NCBI RefSeq assembly: GCF_949628265.1
Contig: NC_088789.1
Location: 4,394,886 to 4,458,885, forward strand
Reading direction: 5' to 3'
Source: Cloeon dipterum
Lineage: Eukaryota > Arthropoda > Insecta > Ephemeroptera > Baetidae
Length of the DNA: 64,000 nt
The translations under genes were made by a program, and so were the position numbers. The notes beneath the pieces were generated by a model that saw only the letters and a list, made by a program, of their open reading frames with translations, ran no database searches and was not told where the DNA came from. Shown here one piece after another: positions 14,501-25,539 of this stretch. The stretch's first letter is position 1. Each line of letters opens with the position of its first letter.

Positions 14501-16500
14501 TCAAATAGTTATACCTGTATTTTACAATTTGTAATTGAAGATAATTATTATTCATTTATTGGACACCATCGGTGTACAACTTAATTAAAATTTCGTTTCT
14601 TATAACAGGATGCTTGGGATAATGTTAAAGGGGTTTTTAACACAGTCCAGCATAAATGGTACATGTCAGTAAGCGAAGAATCACAATAGATACATTTACA
14701 ATTTATAATCAGTTCGAGATGAAAACATTTAATAGAGCAGATGAGGAAATCTTAGCCATGAAAGGAGTAATTATTGAAGATAAGGGATAACTTAAAATGC
14801 CAATGAAAAAACTTTGGTGTATGTATGGAGGCAAAAAGGTGATCAAATTTGGCCCAAGCCCCTCTGAAGCCACTCAGGTGCCCATTTTATCTGCCCGGCG
14901 GTGTTATTTGGGACTCAATGAGGCCATAAGGGAAGTACTGAGTTGAGGTGTTAGAAAAAAATCTTGAAAAGGCATTTTTACTGTGTCGATGATTTTTGAG
15001 AGATTTCTACATAACTTAATAATGTACTTTTTCAAAAGCCATAAAAATACTTCTGTATTTCTTGTAAGAAGCTTTTTACTCCTCAAAATTCAAGAAGAGA
15101 TGTTTCGAAAGAATCTGTTCCGCTAACGTTTTTACTATATGCACTATGATGCAATTTATTTTTGAAGCCCTCCCAGCTGTGGAGGCTATGTGTTAATAGA
15201 AGGATATATGTATAAAAATAGTAAAAATCCATTTAACCTGAGATCCTCTCACTGCAATTATCGTTTTATTTTTTATTTTATCATTAGTACCCGTATTCTT
15301 ATGTTAATGATTGCGACAAATTGTGCAAATCGCAGCGAATACCAATTTATAACAGATCGAAGCAAACACGATAGTAATTTCAAAAATATTTAAACTACCG
15401 GCGACGCGAATATTTGCGACGAAAATGCCGTTTAAGCGCAACAGCAGCCACTTTAGTTTCAAAAATATGCCACCAGGATTATATCACAGAGGAATTTCAC
15501 TTTCAAATCTTATCACGTATCACGGCGTCAATAAACACATAGCATTTATAATAATTCGAGAGTTGCGACACTGCGTCCGTGATCGCTTTTCACTTGCTGA
15601 TTATTCAAATCAGTCTTGAAAACCGCTGAGACGGACGTATTTTTATCGAAAACTTTAATATGAAAAAACAAAAGCGGCTGCGGTGATGACCTTTGCGTCT
15701 CGCACGGTAGCTCGTGTCGAGCAATTCAGCGCGGAAAAATCAGAGTGTGAAAAGCGTGATGTGTGCGCTGTTGTTCGAATGTATGGAAAGAGTCGTGCTA
15801 GCTGCCGCGGATAAATCGTCATGCATCCTGCAACACTTGCAGCAATTGACACACAATATTGTCGCCTCCAGGCTCTTAATTGTTTATCTTATCTGACGGG
15901 TCGGCGACGACTAAAAATCGCTCGCAGATTCGGAATTATTAAAGGCGCGTGTGGCGCAAAGAGAAAGAAAAGCGCGGAGGTAAGATAATGTGAACGCGCA
16001 GATGATACACCGTCAGCAGCTGCAGCAGATATTGGATGAGTGTGATATGGCATGACGGAAAGAATTTTATGATTAATCAGCACACGCACACTGTTTTAAT
16101 ACGATTCCTGGTGCTAGGTCGCAATTTTCCTGCTTGTTTTCAGAAATGGGAGACTTAACTTTTCATAGATCGTCTTTCCCTTCAGAATTATACAAGCGAG
16201 TGTTATTTCTATTTCCACTGCGGCTTCGTGTTCATCAGCTAAATATTTAAATACCACTCTTAAAGACCTTAAAATATTTTAGAGCTCCATTATCTTAATC
16301 ATGCATTGAAAAACTTAACTAACAAAGAACAATCGCACTTGCGTGGCAACGCTAGAACGTTTGTATCACCATATAAATATTAACATATTTAATGGTATAA
16401 TCAATAGATGATAAACTTTTTCTACTAGAACTGATACAATAATCGTCTGACACACGAAATTTCAATAGCAAATTATTTGAAACAGAATTTGGGTCAAAAG
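11541..16500. other. non-coding region with scattered GC-rich islands
   Basis: AT-rich background with GC-richer islands at roughly 12480-12790, 13800-14110 and 15640-16090. Octamers (ATTTGCAT) at 14096-14103 and 14178-14185 lie only 82 bp apart. A second LINE-tail-like fragment is at 14550-14620. No gene is supported. Confidence 0.5.
14550..14620 (-). mobile_element. possible non-LTR retrotransposon 3' tail fragment
   Basis: On the minus strand the block reads TTGTACACCGATGGTGTCC then AATAAATGAATAATAAT. The same arrangement occurs at 4975-5040, including the following CTTATA...GGCTGCTTGG-like segment. The element body, if any, would extend to higher coordinates (14620 to about 15200), but I see no reverse-transcriptase motifs there. 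Confidence 0.4.
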
Positions 16501-16528
16501 ATTTTTTAACTTATATTATAAGTGTGGC

Positions 16529-17106
16529 ACTATTCGCACCTAAATTCGTTTCAAAGTGATCTTTATTATTGTTCTGCAGGGCTATTTTCCCCATACATTG
16601 CCATATTTAGACAAATACATTCAAATTTGATCATAATTGTTAAAAGAGACGTGGTTCAATATTTCTTGAAGAACTGTTCTTTTAAAAATTCTAAGCTAGG
16701 TACGTATCTGCAGGCCACGGAGTAATGGATAATGTAAAACATACACTCACATAAAATACAACGGATGTGTTGTAAAGAAAGCTTCGAATTTTGTCATAAA
16801 TTTTAACCCACGCTATCAATTAGAAAAATGCAAGATAGACTAGAGTTGCTACCTGCTATCAATTATAACAAGTTATTTTTATTTCCCAAAAAATATCAAC
16901 AGCTTTTTATATTGCGCAAGTTTAATACATATTCAACTATGCAATAGAGTAACTGCAGGCCACGGCAGATATGGCAGTTGATAATCTTCCCTATGTTCAT
17001 TGAAATCCAGAAAAAATGTTGAAGATATTAATTTTTATACCATTATCGAATTAGGAGTGAATTTAAGGGCTGCATGTTATTTCTATCCTATTTAGGTGCG
17101 AATAGT
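16529..17106. repeat. 17-bp perfect inverted repeats bounding a 578-bp segment (MITE candidate)
   Basis: ACTATTCGCACCTAAAT at 16529-16545 is the exact reverse complement of 17090-17106. The spacing of the arms and the AT-rich non-coding interior fit a MITE or other foldback element. A 13-bp direct repeat CTGCAGGCCACGG occurs inside at 16708 and 16953. No clear flanking target-site duplication was found. Confidence 0.4.
16729..16950 (+). repeat. diverged repeat family C, copy 1
   Basis: This segment aligns by eye with 17523-17742 in the same orientation: shared blocks include AAAATACAAC, CAACGGAT, GTAAAGAAAG / TTAAAGAAAG, TACCTGCTAT, TAAATT/CAATTA followed by AACA-GTTA, TTTTTAT-TCCC and ATGCA-TAGAGT. 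It lies inside the inverted-repeat-bounded segment. Confidence 0.45.
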
Positions 17107-17522
17107 CATATTATACTAACTTAAATGCAGCTGCCTTGGTGTATAGAAATTCGGTAAAATAAATAGCTCAAATTTTACCGAGGAAGCAGATTTTAATATC
17201 AACTAAAAAAGTATGACAACCTCCTATTTCCTTTTACCTTAATTGAAATCTATCATCTATCAACGTTTCCATATTGGTGCCAATTACACAGCAAATTTCC
17301 CCATACTTGATGTCATAAAAAATGCAGTGTTTAAGAGAAGAGGGGCTCTTGTAATGTACCTTTGCCGATGTAAATTTACTAAATTTATTACCGAGAGAGG
17401 ATGACCGACCTTGGCAACAAGCCTTTAGTCAAGAACCTGAGGAAAAGCTAGTTTTGAATTTCGAAAATTATTTTATACTTGCTAAAATAGCATAGGTACA
17501 TTACACACTTTGTTGAAATAAT

Positions 17523-17742
17523 TATATTGTAAAACTCACAATTAACTAAAATACAACATACACAACGGATAAAGTGCTTTAAAGAAAGTTTCAAATTTAG
17601 TAATACATTCTTGCCCCACGCAAGAAAAGACTATATAGAGTTGATACCTGCTATAAATTAAAACATGTTACTTTTATCCCAAAAAAAATTAATGGCATTT
17701 TTGTATTTCCCAAGTTGAATATTTCAATTATGCATTAGAGTT
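17523..17742 (+). repeat. diverged repeat family C, copy 2
   Basis: Second copy of the 16729-16950 repeat, about 800 bp downstream in direct orientation. Divergence and small indels indicate an old duplication or two insertions of one family. Confidence 0.45.
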
Positions 17743-18738
17743 TCCTCCAATTATCCAATTCCGAATTCCAGCACAAGTGGCTGCAGAGTTGTGCAACCTT
17801 GCTCAAGCGTCGGTGGATTCCGCACATCAGCAAATTTCCGCGCAAGCGTTTCCTTGTTAGAAATAGCCACGGGCATACTGTTTCCGCGTCCGTGTATTTG
17901 CCACACATAAACACAAACAGAAGTACATATCATATCGCTCCTCATTGTTTATTTTAATTTAGGTTCAATTTCTCGTTGTCCTCCAGCAGCTTTACGTTTC
18001 GTCAACCCAACTTGTCGCAAAAAATGTAATGATTTTAAATGTTAAATGCGTGCAAAAAAAGCAAGACAGTTTGAAGTCTCTTATAATTTTTGCGAAAAGA
18101 ACAGCCGGCATATTTGAAAACACTTGTGCGGTTCGGGGGCACACACACTCATTATTCCAGTTATGGCTCATGTGCATACAAACGAGTTGAATGTGTTCTT
18201 ACATCAATCCGTCAGCAGTCAGGTGCTGGAGCTGCAGGAGAGTGAAAGTTTTGCGCCTCGGGATTTATTGCATAGCCCGTCGCTGTGGCTCTCGTTTTGT
18301 TTCAACCGGCCGTTCTTTTTTCTTCACAATCTCGCTGGATAATTTGCTAAAAGTTGCCCCGTGGCCGATGGTGCATAAATCGTGCACAAACGCCCTCGCC
18401 CAATTCAGTCGTTTACGGCTTTGCTGCGCAAACGTCCAGTTTTTATGGCGGAACTCATTTAATGTGTTCGACATGATTTTTTCGCGCCTTTGAACTGTAA
18501 TTCCGACGATCTTGATTTGGACAGGAACTCAACCGGTTTTCGTACCTTTTTATCTTGTAGTTTCGAAGCATTGCATATTTTTCATTGATTTCAATGACTG
18601 AAATTCTTAAAAAAATTGTGATCGGGTGGGACATAAATAAAGTCTACCCTGGGTTATTTTAGAGCTGGAGCTGATTTCTGGACTTGTGAACAAAGAAACA
18701 GATAAATAAATAAAACAAGAGCCCCAGCGGGCATTTGT

Positions 18739-19207
18739 TCCTTGAAAAGGTCTTTTATTTGATATTTTAAGAAGTTTCTCTAAAAGACTTTGAAATAAAT
18801 GGTCAAGGTCTCATTCGTGAATTGTTGACCGAAAAATCGAAAGGCCCTCAGGAAAAAGATTCGATGCAACTCATATGTTATGTCACGTCAACCTTTAGTG
18901 TTACAATTACACGTCAAATGTCAATTCTATATCCTCACTATTTATGTAGAGGATTTGGGAGAGTTCATTGTTTACTCTCAAAAGGCAAAAAAGGTTTCGT
19001 TACGGCAAATGAAATATATTTTGTTTTGTGTTTCAAGGGACAAACAATGGTAGGTTTTGATAATACAGACCAGCAGATCTTTCAAGTTTTTTACGCTATT
19101 TGTAAAATTTTTCTCGCATTGCTTTTTTTGTGTCATAAATTTCCTTTTCTTCTCTTGATATATTATCTTGCTCTTGCAAGGGATGCGTTTCTTTTAAAAC
19201 AAGAAAT
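18739..19207 (+). repeat. repeat family B, copy 1
   Basis: About 470 bp closely resembling 24594-25195. Both begin TCCTTGAAAAGGTCT and end GGATGCGTTTCT-TT/TG-AAACAAGAAAT. They share GAAATAAAT, TTGACCGAAAAATC, TATGTCACGTCAACCTTT and TTTACGCTATTTGTAAAATTT. A continuous frame of about 140 codons runs through this copy but is broken in the other, so it is not taken as coding. Confidence 0.75.
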
Positions 19208-19439
19208 CCTCTCGTCCACTATTCCACTACTCATAGGTTTATGAAACTTTAAGTTTTGTTTCAGAGTAAATTTCTAAACTAGGGCGACCCTTCTAATTTG
19301 GCTAATTTAATTCACACCTCGGAGCTACCATAAAAAAATAACAGCGCCACTTACAAACCCATCTTGTTTAGATTACTAAAGTTCCGAAATTGAGAAAGGG
19401 AATCTAATTGCTCGCTAATTACATGTCAACCGAGAGATG

Positions 19440-22400
19440 AAAAGCCTTTCCCATCATGCGCCACGCAGATGAGAGCGAAAAGATGCTCTGCTCTTTCTGC
19501 GCGGCGGCGGCCGCACATTAATAAATAATTACTTCCTCACGACCGCAAACTAGTTTGAGAAATAAGATAAAGTTTGGGATGCTGGCGTTTTCATAATAAT
19601 ATTTCAACTTCCTCGGCAGCACACACACACACACACACATACATTCACTCGGGCGGCAGCATAGCAGCAGTGGCGGCGGCGTGTATAATAATTACGACGA
19701 GACGGGCTAGCTCTTTACTCGAAACATGTTGACCAAGTTTCCGATAAGGTCTCGATCCAGCAGCATTCAAATGAATGATGAGCCAACCAACGCGTCGGCC
19801 GGTCGGCCCCTCTTGCTCTATCTGAAACACTTTCACTAAATCACACTCACACACAGTACAGCACAAACTTTCATAACTTCACCTATAACTCGTTGTGCGC
19901 GCACTCACTTGCCTGCTAGTTTGGCTCACCTCCTATATGCGGGCGAGCATTATTTTCCTCCTTACTTTTTAATTTTGTAGTAGGAAATTTATATCTTGAA
20001 TCCTGGTCCTTGTACTAAATGACTACAGTGGGTCTGAAAAAAATTCCCCAAAGTGTGCTGATGTTTAAACTCACAATTTGAAGTAGTGTTTTAAATTACT
20101 GTACTTGAACCCGCAATTACTAAATTATTTAAGCAAACGTGATATAAAGCTGGTCTACCATAAAACATTATGATTTAAAACCAATTATTTGACGTTGAAA
20201 AAGACAATTTTCAAAAGAAAATGCTCAAAGATTGGTGCTTCCAAGAGTTTTTAACCAGCTTTAAATTCAGCTATGTCACATTTCTTGCCAGTTTATTTAT
20301 GTTCACACCACTGTAATAAACTCAAATATTTTTAAAGTTTGAAACATCCGTCAAAACTTTTCATATGACTTTCCTGAGATTGCGTAGTCTGGCGTTGATT
20401 TTTTAATGTACATATACTCTATCAGTTTCATTTTCTTTGTATTTCTTGGAGGTATTGCTTGGGGGCGTTTAGGCTTTTCTGAAACTGTGAAACCCTTGAC
20501 GCATTCCATACTCATTTTCAGCCTTAAAAGTGGGGAAATGATTTTCTGACTTTTAAAAGGATCCCATCTAAACCGAATAAAATTTTCTTTCTCATCACGA
20601 ATGTCCCAAAAGTTGAGCAACGTTAAAATTGTCCAATGTCATTGCTAATAGGCTTTGTTTTTAAAATTAAACCAGTCGTGCTGTCAGAAAGGAAGTCCTG
20701 ATATAAATTTCACAAGAACATTAGTCCAATTTCAATTAATATTTTACTTTGATAGATGCATAAGAGACCGTCATAGAAAACCTCAGACTTTTGCACCCCA
20801 AATAGTAAACACCCACAAAAAGAAATTTGAAAAATTAGAGCAAATTGAGTGGTGCAAGCGATCGGATACCCACATTTGTTCCTCCGAGCAAAATGATATG
20901 ACCTGATTACTCGTAAACGGATTGCTTGCTTTTAGCTCCGAGGGCAAAAATTTTACACAACGTCCGTTTCCTTTTCTTCTTGCACTGAGTGTGTGAGTGT
21001 GTAATATATGTACGAACGAAAAGCGAGTAAATTTCAACGCCTGCGGACGCCTCAACAAGACGGATTAAAAAGGCGCGTGCGGCAATTGTGGGTCACTGTG
21101 CTGCTCACTTCCTTAAAATTCATTTCTCGGCGGCCGGGCAACGCCTTATTGTATGCAACGAGTGGAAATAAAGTATATCAACCGCCTGCCCTGTTGCATA
21201 ACCAATAATACACATACACACACACCACGAGCTCTCCGCGTGTCCACGGTTTTTTTTTGCCGTGCCGAGTGGCAGGAGCTAGCGCAATGCCCCACGAGGG
21301 CCCGCAGGTATTATTTCATCGGAGACAACTGCTCCGATTGGAAACGGAGACGATGGCAAAGGGTTGAACGTTACAGTGTTCGACGTTGCGACAGGAATAC
21401 GTTCACACCGGCTGTTTGTACAATAAGTAACTGGCCGATTTATTATTTTTTTTGCGCTCCTTCCTGTCTTGAGACGTTGCTCGCCGTGGGAAAGAAGACG
21501 TTTTGCATTTTCCTAACAAACGCGATGCAGAGCAAAGGCGAACAAATTAAGCCTTTCCTGAGCGGCAATAATAGACGACATCAAAGGTAACGCCCATACG
21601 AGGCCATAGGGTGCTTTGTGCTTCATTTATATGCGTGTATTATTGGAAGGATGGAAACCCGCTTTCTATTGCAGCAGCTCTTTTAGTGCGTATTATATTG
21701 CCTCGCTTGTAAAGATTGTCTGTCAGAGGCTCGAGAGTAAATCTCCTCTCGCTCAGGGAGTCTTTCATCGTTCTATGTGCACAACCTCCCAGGTCTATTA
21801 TTGGCATGCATGCTCTCACCCTGGTACCCAGAATACAGTTTTGTCCACACGGTGGAATGTCTTCCTACGACATTGTCAGCGGGCGCTTTTGTGTTTGCAC
21901 GGTTGGCCCCATAAAATTTACAACAAACAACCCAAGGCAAAAGGTGGGTGCGAAAAAACAAGCCTAATTTTCACGGAATTTTGACGGTGCTTTGAACATC
22001 CAGGTACTGGATCCGTTGCTCACTTCCACAATTTCACGCAACGCACGCATGAAGGTCGCGATTCCGCACTCTTTAATTTGCTTGACACTCATTCTATCAA
22101 CGGAGTTGTCATTCTCGGCGCTTAGCAAACACACCCACACAAATTGAGATGTTCCGTGAATGAATTATTAAAATGCAAATCAACTTGGTATGCAACAATG
22201 CGGTGGCTTTAACATTCAATTAATGATGCCGTTGTTGACTAAGTTAATTGATTATGAGTTGCATGATATTTGCACTAAATTAGCTCAAGTTTTTTAACAG
22301 TTAAAAATGAATGTCTGAAGTTTATATACGTATAAACCTTATACAAATTCAGAACAAATTAAAATTGTGAAATGTTTTAAAAATTTACAGGAGTAATATA

Positions 22401-23560
22401 AACTTTTTTCAACATATAATTTTTAGTTGAATTGATTTAAATATTCAAATTTTACCCGTTTGCGAGGGAAGGTTTGTATAAGTTTGCCATGATCGGTTAA
22501 GTGTGAAAGCAAATTAGAAATTTCCACTTATTCCGTTTTGGGAATTTCCCCAATTTTAAAATCTTTTAAATAAAAAAAAACTCGGTCGGGACATTCTAGT
22601 CTGTGCCCGGCTTCAGGGTGCCGAAGACTGACTGATCGAATCCGCGGAACGTTCCCATCTGGCCCAAAATTATCATGCCGATTTCCAATTACGGCGCCCT
22701 TCTAGAGTTCATGGGGTTAATTTAGTAATTGAATTAAAGAATCATCATCCCCCTAGACGGCCTCGTATTTAAATAAGCCTTCATAATTTGTAACAAATGT
22801 TATAAATAAAAGTCTGATAACAATACATGTCAATAATTAGTAAGATTGCTTTTGCCTTCTGACAATGAGATAAGTAACAATCGATCAAATTTGGAAATAG
22901 AGATGTGTCACTACAGCAGAGTCATTAAAAGTGTGTACAATGTGATATTTGCTGGATAAAGCATCTTTCTAGCATGAAAATTTGAAATCACAATGCACAA
23001 AGCAAATTAATCGTCTTCACCAATAAATAGAAAGAGATGCAAAGGACTCGCACTCAGTGACGACAGCAGAGATAGCAAGAGAGTAGAAACGATCCTTGAA
23101 CTGATGTCACCTATAATAAGAAGCACAGTTAGTTACTCATAGAAGATTTGAGGTGTTATTTTTAGATCCCATCAGTAAATAGTCGAACGAAAATAATTTG
23201 AACGCATGGGTCCACGCAGGGATCACTAATTTGATCAATCGCGACTTGCATTCGCGCAGCTGGCTCTTGATGATTTCACTATTGTGCTGTTATAGAAGGT
23301 GCTGCGATTGTGAGCACAACAATTTCGAGATGGAAAGGATTGCCACATTTTGACCCGCGTGCTGAGGATGAGTCTGTGTTTCTTTTTGTGCGCGCCGAGT
23401 TGCTGTGTTGTATAGGAAACACTGCCGTTCGCTTTTAATGTATTACACACACAGTGAGGCGCGCGTGATGTAACACCTAACTAATACACATGTGTGTGTG
23501 TGAAGCGGCATCCCCGGCACTCATCACCGCTGCTCCGGCTTGTTTTATTGCCACTGCAGT
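19440..23560. other. non-coding region with GC-rich islands
   Basis: GC/CpG-rich islands at about 19440-19860, 21010-21560 and 23200-23560 separated by AT-rich DNA. A (CA)n run lies at 19620-19639. Octamer ATGCAAAT occurs at 22173-22180. A compact GC-rich block at 22590-22700 stands out in otherwise AT-rich sequence. No gene is supported. Confidence 0.5.
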
Positions 23561-24248
23561 TCCTGAAATAAAAATCCAGACAACTATAGCTCGGCAACAT
23601 GAGCGGTGGCGATTGCGAGTGAGAGGAGCGAGTGAGAATGTCCTTCGATGCACGCGAGAGCAGCGAGGAAAAAATCATAGTGCACCTCAATCCAGCCGCG
23701 AGCGCGAGAGATGAACCCTTTCACTTGAGAAAAACTGACTGCTCTCGCAACTGGGTCATTACACACATCCTATTAATTTTTTTGCTTGCTTGCTTTTGCC
23801 TCTTCGGACGATGATGATGATGGCTTTCAGCTGCTGCGTGCACGTTTATGCAAATTGTTGGCGCAGATTTGGAAAGTTACGAATGTGCAGTCATCTCTGG
23901 CATTTTAATGGACTCCAATGGGTTGCGTGATGCACTTTGGAAGCGAGAGTGCTTCACTTGTTCAACGTTTTTCATCATCGTGCAGGTGTATTCGACACAA
24001 TTGAATTTTTTTCGTAAATCGAGGTTCCATCCTACTTATCAGGAAGAAGAAGGTTTTTGAAACGCCAGGAATGTGTGTTTTAGGTGAAGCTACTGACCCG
24101 AGTACTTTTGTGATCTTGAGCCAGAGCTGATTAAATAAGTTCTTCTGTTAGACCATTTAATTAACCATGATTAATACCAACAGAGACCTAAAAGCGTCTC
24201 AAGAATGCAGTTTGAGTTTATTAAAGGACTAAAATTTGTCTTTTCGGT

Positions 24249-24593
24249 CTGTTTTTTTCTTCGTATTTAGTTTGAAATGCAGCTGTTAAAAATCATTGTC
24301 GTGAAGGAGTGTTCACCACACACGCAAAACATCAGAGATTAAATTTATTTAACTAACAGAGATCTCAGCAGTTAAAACATTTATTTTTCTGTGTACCTTA
24401 TGGTTAGGGAAGAGTAGGGAAGACCGAATAATTAGGACAGTGAACTCTAAAATAAATAATTAACGCTATAAATAAATCTTTTTCGTTTCGATTTTGCAAC
24501 ATGGAATTTTTAAACCTTCAAAAATAGTTCCTATGCGTATTTTTAAATTGAACAAGGTTGACAATTTCTGCTTGTCTAATCCTTATATTTTTT
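24249..24593 (+). repeat. repeat family A, copy 1
   Basis: Shares both ends with 25196-25535: TTTAGTTTGAAAT-CAG, GAGTGTTCACCACAC, AAAACATCAGAGATTAA at the left, and TTCCTATG-GTATTTTTAAATTG then AACAAGG, GACAATTTCTGCT at the right. The middle is poorly conserved. It directly abuts family B copy 2. Confidence 0.65.
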
Positions 24594-25089
24594 TCCTTGA
24601 AAAGGTCTATTCACTGATTTTTCAAGAAGTTTCTCTGAGAGATTTTGAAATAAATAGATAAGGTCTGATTCGTAAATAATTGACCGAAAAATCAAGAGGC
24701 TCTCTAACAAAAGATTGTCGAAATTCGATACCTGTCTCGTCTTGTGACTCATAAATATGTCACGTCAACCTTTTTAGTCTTCGGTACAATTAAATAATGA
24801 TGGGTAGTCCTATATTCTTGTAGAGGATTTGGTAAAGTTCAATGTTTACCCTCAAAAAAAAAAAAAAAAAAAATCATAATAATAATAAAAAATAGGTTTC
24901 GTTACTTAAGCACGGCAAAAGTTTTTTGTGTTTGCTTTTTTGTGCCTTTTCTCTCTCTTTTTTATGCATAATATGATGTTAGAGGAATAAATAAATAATA
25001 AGTGACAAACAATTGGCAGTGTTTGATATGATCGAGTAGATCCTTCATGTCATGTATTTTACGCTATTTGTAAAATTTTGCAAATAGCG

Positions 25090-25160
<71 letters not shown>

Positions 25161-25195
25161 CTTGCAAGGGATGCGTTTCTCTTGAAACAAGAAAT
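24594..25195 (+). repeat. repeat family B, copy 2
   Basis: Second copy of the 18739-19207 repeat, sandwiched between two family A copies. It differs by a poly(A) run near 24853 and an expanded TA microsatellite at 25093-25157, both absent from copy 1. Confidence 0.75.
25093..25157. repeat. (TA)n microsatellite, about 65 bp
   Basis: Nearly perfect TA run inside repeat B copy 2, next to a short inverted repeat (ACGCTATTTG ... CAAATAGCGT, 25063-25090). Confidence 0.95.
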
Positions 25196-25535
25196 ATGTT
25201 TTTTTCACATTTAGTTTGAAATACAGCAGCTAAAAAATCGATGTCGTTAAAGAGTGTTCACCACACGTAAAACATCAGAGATTAATTAATAGAGATCTGA
25301 TAATACATATTATTTTTAGATTGGGGTTCTCTCACTTTTGTTTTATTCTAAAAATTATAATTAAACTTTTTTTCGGATTTTTTGGAATTTCACTTTATTT
25401 GCGTATCTTCGGTGCAATGGCTGGTCTAACTTCTGGAAAAAAGAATCAGCAGAAAACAAGAAACCTTAAAAAAATAATTCCTATGTGTATTTTTAAATTG
25501 AACAAGGACGACAATTTCTGCTCATCTAATCCTTA
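25196..25535 (+). repeat. repeat family A, copy 2
   Basis: Copy of 24249-24593, about 946 bp downstream in the same orientation. The A-B-A order indicates a local tandem duplication of an A-B unit or nested insertions of one longer element. Confidence 0.65.
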
Positions 25536-25539
25536 TTCA

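Noticed and set aside
18822-19244. 140-codon plus-strand frame with hydrophobic stretches
   Set aside because: It lies inside repeat B; the second copy (24594-25195) breaks the frame, there is no ATG at the start, and no family is recognised.
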